Below are positions 56,874 through 64,000 of a stretch of 64,000 nucleotides of DNA, piece after piece (the stretch's first letter is position 1; every line of letters begins with the position of its first letter). The translations under genes and the position numbers were made by a program. Below the pieces are notes generated by a model. It searched no databases and was not told the origin of the DNA. It saw only the letters and a list, made by a program, of their open reading frames with translations. The DNA lies in NCBI RefSeq assembly GCF_028288205.1, contig NZ_JAQBOD010000011.1:62001-126000 (forward strand). The letters run 5' to 3'. The stretch comes from Mucilaginibacter sp. Its GTDB lineage: Bacteria; Bacteroidota; Bacteroidia; Sphingobacteriales; Sphingobacteriaceae.

Positions 56874-57082
56874 ACCTCTCCCTACGCCGGCATTACCCGG
56901 ATCAGGTGCATGTGGGAAGTCATTAGGTCATTGGTCATTAGTCATTGGCCTGTATATTGGCTTTTAACTTTTAACTTTTGACTTTTAACTTAACACAATG
57001 GGTTTGATCTCAGCCTGTCTTTCAGTTTGGTAAAATATGCTGCAGCGATATTTATCTTTCCAAAGCAAGGCACCCCTTGAGA
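56874..57082 (-). promoter_or_regulatory. TPP riboswitch (THI element) with long insertion
   Basis: Minus strand CAAGGGGTGCC ... GGCTGAGATCAAACCC ... CACCTGATCCGGGTAATGCCGGCGTAGGGA, all conserved THI blocks in order. Confidence 0.93.
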
Positions 57083-57145
57083 ATTATGGGGCAAAGGTAT
57101 AGTTTATTTTGGATTTTGCATGTTCGATTTTTGGATTAAGGCTGA

Positions 57146-57291
57146 TTTGGCTAAAGCCGGACGATTATAGCCCTTATCAGTTGGTTGAAACCAACGGCAA
57201 TGATTGCATAATTTTTGCCGTCTTGTTTAATTCATTACCGTCCAATTTATGGGACGGCAATGAATAACAGGCGAAAAAGGCTTTAGCCAAA
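57146..57291. repeat. multi-hairpin intergenic element (TTTGGCTAAAGCC ... GGCTTTAGCCAAA), copy B
   Basis: Outer arms 57146-57158 / 57279-57291 (13 bp perfect); GTTGGTT/AACCAAC (57180-57195); CCGTCC/GGACGG (57238-57257). Confidence 0.85.
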
Positions 57292-57368
57292 CAATCCGTT
57301 TTTAATATTTGATTTCAGATCTGTTAAAACCTTTCTCCTTTTACCTTTCACCTTTCCCCTCAAAAATG

Positions 57369-57376
57369 TACTTTTG
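57369..57376 (+). promoter_or_regulatory. -7 element (TACTTTTG) of the aspS promoter
   Basis: TAnnTTTG match 22 nt upstream of ATG 57399. Confidence 0.4.
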
Positions 57377-57398
57377 CAAACTTTATAAACACGTTACT

Positions 57399-59144
57399 AT
57401 GTTAAGAACACATACTTGCGGCGAACTAAATATCAATAATTTAGGCCAGACAGTAACTTTATGCGGATGGGTACAAAAATCGCGCGACCTTGGCGGTACA
57501 ACGTTTATTGATGTGCGCGACCGTTACGGCTTAACCCAATTGGTGTTAAATATTGATACCGATGCCTCACTGCGCGAAACCAGCCGCACATTGGGCCGCG
57601 AATTTGTAATTAAAGTAAGCGGTACCGTAATTGAGCGTACCAACAAAAACACCAAAATACCTACAGGAGAAATTGAGATCGCCGTAGAATCCATCGAGGT
57701 GCTTAATTCGTCTAAGGTGCCTCCGTTTATGATAGAGGATGAAACTGATGGCGGCGAAGAGCTGAGGGCTAAATATCGTTATCTTGATCTGCGCCGTAAC
57801 CCTATACGCAACAATTTAGTGTTGCGTCATAAAATGGCGCAGGAAGTTCGCAAATATTTGGATATGCTTGATTTTATTGAGGTAGAAACCCCGGTACTGA
57901 TCAAATCAACGCCGGAAGGCGCGCGTGATTTTGTGGTACCAAGCCGCATGAATCCGGGCGAGTTTTATGCCCTGCCGCAATCGCCGCAAACTTTTAAACA
58001 GTTATTAATGGTTAGCGGTTTCGACCGTTATTTCCAGATCGTAAAATGTTTTAGGGATGAAGACCTGCGTGCCGATCGTCAGCCTGAATTTACACAGATA
58101 GATTGCGAGATGGCTTTCATTACCCAGGAAGATATCCTGAATATTTTTGAAGGATTAACCCGCCATTTATTTAAAGCCCTAAAAGGTATTGAGTTTAATG
58201 ATTTCCCGCGGATGCAATATGCCGATGCCATGCGTTTATATGGATCAGACAAACCGGATATCCGGTTTGGAATGCAGTTTGTTGAGCTTAATGATATAGT
58301 TAAAGGCAAGGGCCTGGGCATATTTGATAGTGCCGAATTAGTAGTTGGCATCAACGCCAAAGGTTGTGCCGACTATACCCGCAAGCAAATAGATGAACTA
58401 ACCGAATGGTTAAAACGCCCGCAAATTGGCGCAACCGGCATGATCTATTGCCGTTATAATACCGACGGGACCTTAAAATCATCAGTAGATAAATTTTATT
58501 CTGAAGACGATCTTACCAACTGGGCCGCCGCGTTTGAAGCAGAACCGGGCGATTTGATATTGGTATTAGCCGGCAATGCCGATAAGGCGCGCAAGCAATT
58601 AAATGAGCTTCGCCTGGAAATGGGTAACCGTTTGGGCCTGCGCGATAAAAACATTTATGCGCCTTTATGGGTGTTAGATTTTCCATTATTAGAGTTTGAT
58701 GAAGAATCCGGTCGTTACCATGCCATGCACCATCCGTTCACTTCACCAAAACCCGAGGATATTGCTTTGCTGGATACAAACCCCGGCGATGTGCGCGCCA
58801 ATGCTTATGACCTGGTTATTAACGGGACAGAAATTGGCGGCGGCTCTATACGTATTCACGACCGTGCATTACAGGCTCTGATGTTTAAGCATCTAGGCTT
58901 TACTGCCGAAGAGGCCCAAAAGCAATTTGGCTTTTTAATGGATGCTTTTGAATATGGCGCGCCTCCGCATGGTGGCATAGCTTTTGGGTTCGATCGCCTA
59001 TGCTCCATATTTGCCGGGCTGGATTCTATACGCGATGTTATAGCTTTCCCTAAAAATAATTCGGGTCGTGATGTGATGATAGACTCACCATCAACCATTG
59101 CGGATACACAGTTAAAAGAGTTGAAAATTAAAACAGCATTATAG
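57399..59144 (+). CDS. aspS: aspartate--tRNA ligase
   Basis: [56 protein letters not shown]; start 57399 preferred over 57309. Confidence 0.95.
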   Translation: MLRTHTCGELNINNLGQTVTLCGWVQKSRDLGGTTFIDVRDRYGLTQLVLNIDTDASLRETSRTLGREFVIKVSGTVIERTNKNTKIPTGEIEIAVESIEVLNSSKVPPFMIEDETDGGEELRAKYRYLDLRRNPIRNNLVLRHKMAQEVRKYLDMLDFIEVETPVLIKSTPEGARDFVVPSRMNPGEFYALPQSPQTFKQLLMVSGFDRYFQIVKCFRDEDLRADRQPEFTQIDCEMAFITQEDILNIFEGLTRHLFKALKGIEFNDFPRMQYADAMRLYGSDKPDIRFGMQFVELNDIVKGKGLGIFDSAELVVGINAKGCADYTRKQIDELTEWLKRPQIGATGMIYCRYNTDGTLKSSVDKFYSEDDLTNWAAAFEAEPGDLILVLAGNADKARKQLNELRLEMGNRLGLRDKNIYAPLWVLDFPLLEFDEESGRYHAMHHPFTSPKPEDIALLDTNPGDVRANAYDLVINGTEIGGGSIRIHDRALQALMFKHLGFTAEEAQKQFGFLMDAFEYGAPPHGGIAFGFDRLCSIFAGLDSIRDVIAFPKNNSGRDVMIDSPSTIADTQLKELKIKTAL

Positions 59145-59205
59145 CCGATAATTTTTGATCACACATACTTTTTAAATACAAAAACAGTTATAACGTAAAA
59201 ATTGC

Positions 59206-59655
59206 ATGAAAAAATACTTTTTACTATTCGTTATTTTAACCATTGCATTGTCATCATGCAAAAAATATGATGTTAATAAACAGAACGCCCAGGATGATGC
59301 CACCATACAAACTTATTTAAAAACAAATAACATTACTGCCGTTAAAGATCCATCAGGCCTTTACTACCAGATAATTACTCCCGGTGGTAATACGCGCCCC
59401 GGGGCCTCATCGGTTGTTAATGTAAACTATGTGGGTAGCCGGTTAGACGGGTCTGTATTCGACCAAAATTTAAACGCATTACTTGCTTTAAGCCAGACAA
59501 TACAAGGTTTTCAAATAGGCGTACCTAAAATTGGTACCGGGGGCGAAATAAAGCTTTTTATGCCCTCATCATTAGGTTATGGCAATACTGATACCGGGCC
59601 CATCAAAGCTAATACCATATTAATGTTCGATATAAAACTCTTAGGCTTTAACTAA
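59206..59655 (+). CDS. FKBP-type peptidyl-prolyl isomerase lipoprotein (paralog 1)
   Basis: Lipobox ALSSC; VNVNYVGSRLDGSVFDQN; MPSSLGYGNT. Confidence 0.85.
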   Translation: MKKYFLLFVILTIALSSCKKYDVNKQNAQDDATIQTYLKTNNITAVKDPSGLYYQIITPGGNTRPGASSVVNVNYVGSRLDGSVFDQNLNALLALSQTIQGFQIGVPKIGTGGEIKLFMPSSLGYGNTDTGPIKANTILMFDIKLLGFN

Positions 59656-59799
59656 GCCGGTATTGCAGGAATACATGATTATTAGGCTGATAATTTACAG
59701 CGGATATAATTTTGTATTTTTGCGCAAATGCTAAAAAAAGTTAAAATTTAACCCTGCATATAATTTTTATATAAATTACCGGCTGTAAAGTAAAACTGC

Positions 59800-60279
59800 A
59801 TGAAAAAATATATTCTACTATTTAGTTTATTTGTTATCACATTATCATCTTGTCAAAAATCAGACGTAACTGCCGAACAGGCAACGATTGATGATGCGAA
59901 AATACAGGCCTATATAAAAGCCAATAAGCTAACACTTACCAAGGATCCTTCAGGGTTCTATTATCAAATACAAATTCTAGGAACTCCTGATCTCACAAAA
60001 ACGTCAACACCCAATCCTATAGCCACTTCTACGGTAAAGGTTAGTTTTACAAATTCATATATTAATGGTGTCGCTTTTGATCATGTGAGTAATGTGAGTT
60101 ATAAACTTAGCGATGCTACAACTATCAAAGCATTTCAACTTGCCGTAACTAAGATCAGTAATGGCGGCCGGATATATTTTATAACACCATCGGCTCTTGC
60201 CTATGGTAGTACCACGCAGTATACCGTTCCAGCCAACTCAATACTTATTTATACGATTGACCTTATAGGCTTTAATTAA
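59800..60279 (+). CDS. FKBP-like lipoprotein, divergent (paralog 2)
   Basis: Lipobox TLSSC; shares KDPSGFYYQI; degenerate core ITPSALAYGST. Confidence 0.75.
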   Translation: MKKYILLFSLFVITLSSCQKSDVTAEQATIDDAKIQAYIKANKLTLTKDPSGFYYQIQILGTPDLTKTSTPNPIATSTVKVSFTNSYINGVAFDHVSNVSYKLSDATTIKAFQLAVTKISNGGRIYFITPSALAYGSTTQYTVPANSILIYTIDLIGFN

Positions 60280-60312
60280 TACGTGTAGAAATTTAAATTA
60301 CAGAATCACAGC

Positions 60313-60780
60313 ATGAAAAAATACTTTTTATTATTTGGCCTTTTTATCTTCGCTTTATCATCTTGTAAAAAAGCGGCAACATTTGATACTGCAGCACAAG
60401 CGGCAACAGATGACGGATTAATCCAGGCTTATTTAAAACTGCATACCGAAATTACCGCTACAAAAGATCCTTCAGGCCTTTACTACCAGGTAATTAATGC
60501 CGGTACAGGAGCACACCCAACAGATGCTTCTAATATAACCGTTGGATATACATCTATGACATTAGATGGCGTTGCTCTTGACAGCAGAGCCAGCAGCTAT
60601 TTTGCACCACTTGGGCAGCTTATAGAAGGGTGGCGTATAGGTTTACCCAAAATTGGCACAGGCGGAACAATTTTATTAATAGTTCCTTCGGGGTTGGGTT
60701 ATGGTAATACAGCCCATGGCGCTATTCCGGCCAATACTGTTGTAATATTTAATAGTATTACGCTGCAAGGGTTTAATTAA
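60313..60780 (+). CDS. FKBP-type peptidyl-prolyl isomerase-like lipoprotein (paralog 3)
   Basis: Lipobox ALSSC; KDPSGLYYQVI; VPSGLGYGNTAHGAIPANTVVIF. Confidence 0.82.
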   Translation: MKKYFLLFGLFIFALSSCKKAATFDTAAQAATDDGLIQAYLKLHTEITATKDPSGLYYQVINAGTGAHPTDASNITVGYTSMTLDGVALDSRASSYFAPLGQLIEGWRIGLPKIGTGGTILLIVPSGLGYGNTAHGAIPANTVVIFNSITLQGFN

Positions 60781-60794
60781 TAGCATAATACCTA

Positions 60795-62327
60795 TCAATT
60801 TAACCTCTTAAATTCATACGGGTCGGCTTCTACAAAGTCTGCTACTTTAACTTTTACGCTTGTTATTTTTCCGTCTTGAAAGGTAAAAGGGAAAACAGTT
60901 TTACCAAATACCGGGTCAGAGAAAGTGGCATAAAACCTGTTGCCGCCTAAAGGCTGCAAGCGCACAAACATTTTGGTATGGTGCTCAAAACGGGCCTCCA
61001 GGTCATTGTTTTCGCCCTGGGTAATTATCATATTTCCATATAGTTCATTGTAATATTTACCCGTATAATTTACTACAGGCATAGCTGGCGGCAAATTTAA
61101 CGCAACCGAATCACGCAGGGTTTTATTAACTTTTTGTTCGCGGGCAATATTGGCTTTAAAAAAACTTAAATAAGCATCGCTGTAATTAAAGTAAGGCTTT
61201 TTAAAATAGGCATCCATAATTTCCCAGCGCAGAGCTTCGTAAAATGCGTTTTGATCTGTATTGGTTAAAATAATTATTCCTAAATGATCTTGCGGATCGA
61301 GTGTTACAGATGATACATAACCATTTACTCCTCCATCATGCATTACCAAACGATGGCCCGAATAATCCTGCAAAAACCACCCAAGCCCGTATAATTCATA
61401 ATTGATTTCGCCATTTAGGTGGCGGATGCTGCCTACTACGTCCTGCGGCTGCCGGGTTGCTTGTATTGCAGCCATCGGTATAACCTGTCTTGTACCAACT
61501 TTACCAAAATTTAATTGTGCCATTACCCATTTACTCATATCATTTACAGATGATGAAATGCTGCCGGCAGGTGCTATTCCATCTAATTGAGCATAAGGTA
61601 TGGCGGTAAGACGGTCGTCTACCAATGTATGTGGTACCGTTCTGTTAAATGATTTGGGCATATCGGCTGTTAGCGCTAATGTATTGGTCATACCCAAAGG
61701 GGCAAAAATATTGTCTTGTAAATATGCTTCCCATGATTTGCCCGAAACCCTTGGAATGATCTCGCCTGCTGTTAAAAATGCCGCGTTGGTATATCCCCAC
61801 TTACTTCTGAAGGGATAGGTAGCCTTCATGTGGCCCAGTTTCTCAATAATCTGCTGGCGGGTAAGATCAGTGTTATAAAAAGTAAAATCTCCCTGGAAGG
61901 TTTTAAAGCCTAATCTATGGCATAATAGATCGCGAATTATGGCTTGTTCACCTGCTGCTTTATTTTCCAGCTTAAAACCGGGCAAATATTTGGTTACATT
62001 ATCATCAAGCGATAGTTTTTTTTCCTCTTGCAGCATAGCCAGGGCGGTAGCCGTAAAGGCTTTGGTATTACTGCCTATCATAAATAGCGTATTCTCATCA
62101 ACTTTGTTTGCCAGGCCAAGTTCTTTAACGCCATAACCCTTCATTAATACCACATTATCGTCTTTTACTATACAAACAGCAACGCCGGGAATGCGCCAGT
62201 TAGTTAATGCCCGGTTTATATAAATATCAAGGCTATCTTTAATAAACGAACTTCTGTCTATACCCTGGGCCTGGGTTAAAGTGATCAATGAAATGCAGCC
62301 GAAAAATAAAATAAGCGTCTTTTTCAT
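60795..62327 (-). CDS. serine hydrolase (class C beta-lactamase-like)
   Basis: LFMIGSNTKAFTATAL (SxxK); WGYTNAAFLTAG (YxN); HDGGVNGYVS; start at MKKTLILFF (62327). Confidence 0.9.
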   Translation of the reverse strand: MKKTLILFFGCISLITLTQAQGIDRSSFIKDSLDIYINRALTNWRIPGVAVCIVKDDNVVLMKGYGVKELGLANKVDENTLFMIGSNTKAFTATALAMLQEEKKLSLDDNVTKYLPGFKLENKAAGEQAIIRDLLCHRLGFKTFQGDFTFYNTDLTRQQIIEKLGHMKATYPFRSKWGYTNAAFLTAGEIIPRVSGKSWEAYLQDNIFAPLGMTNTLALTADMPKSFNRTVPHTLVDDRLTAIPYAQLDGIAPAGSISSSVNDMSKWVMAQLNFGKVGTRQVIPMAAIQATRQPQDVVGSIRHLNGEINYELYGLGWFLQDYSGHRLVMHDGGVNGYVSSVTLDPQDHLGIIILTNTDQNAFYEALRWEIMDAYFKKPYFNYSDAYLSFFKANIAREQKVNKTLRDSVALNLPPAMPVVNYTGKYYNELYGNMIITQGENNDLEARFEHHTKMFVRLQPLGGNRFYATFSDPVFGKTVFPFTFQDGKITSVKVKVADFVEADPYEFKRLN

Positions 62328-62531
62328 TAGTATATTGTTTTGATGGGAAGAATGATGTAGCCGCATGATCTATATAAAGTAACAAGCATATAATACAAAC
62401 CAATATTATTCTAAAAGTACTAATTTAACGCAAAAATCACCCCCTCCATTACTTATTAACTTAACTTGGGATTTAAATTAACTATTCTTGTTTGAAACAA
62501 TACTGCCACAGCGAAGGAAAGATAATAGCTT

Positions 62532-62568
62532 AAAAAAACAAAAGCCCTCCTGAACTAACAGCGAGGGC
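62532..62568 (-). terminator. intrinsic terminator of ssb
   Basis: Minus strand GCCCTC-gctgttagttcag-GAGGGC-TTTTGTTTTTTT. Confidence 0.75.
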
Positions 62569-62591
62569 ATGCATTGGTTCATATATTGTGA

Positions 62592-63008
62592 TTAAATTTC
62601 TTCTGTACTGTTGTCAAAACCATTTGAACCCTCTACACTTCTTACTCCATTGCGCGGAAACGCATCCGGCTCAAAATCAGTTTTTCGGCCCAGCATGGTA
62701 AAGTTCTCGGCCACTACTTCTGTAGTATATTTTTTAATGCCTTCCTTATCTTCAAAAGATCGGGTACGTAATTTACCTTCAATGTAAACCAGTTTACCTT
62801 TTTGTAAAAATTTAGCTGCTACATCCGCAAGGCTTCGCCAGAGTACAATATTATGCCACTCGGTTTGTTCAACTTTTTTACCATCCTTGTTAAAGGTTTC
62901 TGATGTGGCCAGGGGGAAGCTTGCAACAGACACGCCACCTTCTAACTGGCGTATTTCGGGGTCTTTGCCTAAATGGCCAACCAGTATTACTTTATTGATT
63001 CCAGACAT
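62592..63008 (-). CDS. ssb: single-stranded DNA-binding protein
   Basis: MSGINKVILVGHLGKDPEIRQLEGG; TEWHNIVLWRSLADVAAKFLQKGKLVYIEGKLRTRSF. Confidence 0.93.
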   Translation of the reverse strand: MSGINKVILVGHLGKDPEIRQLEGGVSVASFPLATSETFNKDGKKVEQTEWHNIVLWRSLADVAAKFLQKGKLVYIEGKLRTRSFEDKEGIKKYTTEVVAENFTMLGRKTDFEPDAFPRNGVRSVEGSNGFDNSTEEI

Positions 63009-63032
63009 AATCTAAATGTAGGATATTTATTT

Positions 63033-64000
63033 CTAATTTAAAAAATTATCTAAAAATATAAAAATCACCTTAGGTAAAGCTGTTTTTTTTGCTTTTTCTA
63101 CTTTTATGAAAACCCAGCCTTCTTTTATTTTTATAGGCTGCTGCGATAATGTGATAAAACGAACATGCAAATGCTGATGAGTTAATAGGTGCTTTTTTAC
63201 CATTACATTTCCTGATATTTTGAGACTATTACCAAAATATGCTGCGGTTTCGGGCAATGCCAATAACTCATCAAGTGGCAATAAAGATGAAGTTTCTATT
63301 AAAGGCAAATCGTACATATTGGCCCATATATCGCTCTCATCGCGTTTGTTCATTAAAATACTGCCGCCGTCGGTATATAGAAAATAGTTGAAAAATCGCT
63401 CCCTTATTTTAACCTTATTGAGTTTTACCGGTAAAGCAGCAGCGGCATTATTTATAAAAGCATAACATCCTTCCTTAACCGGGCATGTGCCGCAAGCCGG
63501 ATTTTTTGGTTTACAAAGCATGGCCCCAAATTCCATCATGGCCTGGTTATGTACTGCCGGCATTTTTTTGTTAAGCAAATCGTTTGCAGTAGCTTGGAAT
63601 ATTTTTTTACCTGCTGTGCTGTTTATTGGCTCACTAATGCCGAAGTAACGGGCTATAACCCGATAAACATTACCATCAACCACAGCCTTTGCCTCATTAG
63701 CAGAAAATGAGGCGATGGCAGCAGCGGTATATTCGCCAATCCCTTTTAGCTTAATTAGCTGATCATACGCTTGCGGAAACTTTCCGTTAAAATGTTCCTG
63801 AACAATACGTGCGGTTTTCAACATGTTGCGTCCCCGTGAGTAATATCCCAGGCCTTGCCATAGTTTTAATATCTCATCTTCACTGGCATTGGCAAAGCGG
63901 GTAACATCGGGGTAGTTCTCAAGAAAGCGATAAAAATAGGGCAGTCCCTGCTCTACGCGGGTTTGCTGTAAAATAACTTCAGATAGCCAAATAATATAAG
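63033..64000 (-). CDS. mutY: A/G-specific adenine glycosylase, partial at window edge
   Basis: Frame stays open to 64000 (WLSEVILQQTRVEQGLPYFYRFLENYP...LWQGLGYYSRGRNMLKTA); LKGIGEYTAAAIASFS; CKPKNPACGTCPVKEGC Fe-S motif. Confidence 0.92.
   Translation of the reverse strand, partial: YIIWLSEVILQQTRVEQGLPYFYRFLENYPDVTRFANASEDEILKLWQGLGYYSRGRNMLKTARIVQEHFNGKFPQAYDQLIKLKGIGEYTAAAIASFSANEAKAVVDGNVYRVIARYFGISEPINSTAGKKIFQATANDLLNKKMPAVHNQAMMEFGAMLCKPKNPACGTCPVKEGCYAFINNAAAALPVKLNKVKIRERFFNYFLYTDGGSILMNKRDESDIWANMYDLPLIETSSLLPLDELLALPETAAYFGNSLKISGNVMVKKHLLTHQHLHVRFITLSQQPIKIKEGWVFIKVEKAKKTALPKVIFIFLDNFLN

Noticed and set aside
57309-57398. N-terminal extension of AspS ([22 protein letters not shown]...)
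   Set aside because: The extension spans a CTTTTACCTTTC microsatellite and the TACTTTTG promoter box; canonical AspS begins [11 protein letters not shown] at 57399.
63033-63824. Short 263-aa version of MutY as an intact gene
   Set aside because: The frame continues upstream to the window edge with conserved MutY N-terminal residues (VILQQTRVEQGLPY), so it is truncated by the window, not a pseudogene.

Overview
Chromosomal window from a Bacteroidota bacterium. Protein families, TAnnTTTG-type promoters and intergenic repeat style look like Sphingobacteriaceae, most like Mucilaginibacter or Pedobacter (inference; no search was run). About 50 credible CDSs; no rRNA, tRNA, CRISPR or prophage seen. 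Main blocks: (1) 1-9 kb, GC-rich-looking stress/accessory cluster (SAM methyltransferase, PRC-barrel, Zn-ADH, YciE/F ferritin-like, PRTase, DUF2231-Rieske fusion, transaldolase, alpha/beta hydrolase); (2) 9-18 kb, dienelactone hydrolase, GPH/MFS transporter, SprT-like protein, FeoAB, dipeptide epimerase; (3) 18.3-22.7 kb, a defence island made of a single-chain MmeI-like (Type IIL) restriction-modification enzyme, a DUF262 (DGQQR) protein and a HEPN (RX4H) protein, followed by a dense patch of several dispersed-repeat families; (4) 23.5-34 kb, rhomboid, M14 peptidase, PepT, and an ATGA-overlapping operon DUF1599/DoxX-like/orphan DppB-like permease/AroK, with divergent FolP; (5) 35-48 kb, aldo-keto reductase, IorAB-type molybdoenzyme, two stand-alone receivers plus Hsp20, ApbE-DUF4266-DUF3570 cluster, ModABC; (6) 49-57 kb, thiamine locus (TPK-like, ThiE, PafA-like phosphatase, PnuC/PnuT-like, TonB receptor) headed by a minus-strand TPP riboswitch with a long repeat insertion; (7) 57-64 kb, AspS, three tandem FKBP-like lipoproteins, serine hydrolase, SSB and partial MutY. 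Best candidates for follow-up are the RM-DUF262-HEPN island, the expanded TPP riboswitch, the TTGTTTCA/TTGTTACA helically phased repeat element with an apparent compensatory stem change, the multi-hairpin GGCTAAAGCC element (two copies), and the ApbE-DUF4266-DUF3570 redox cluster.
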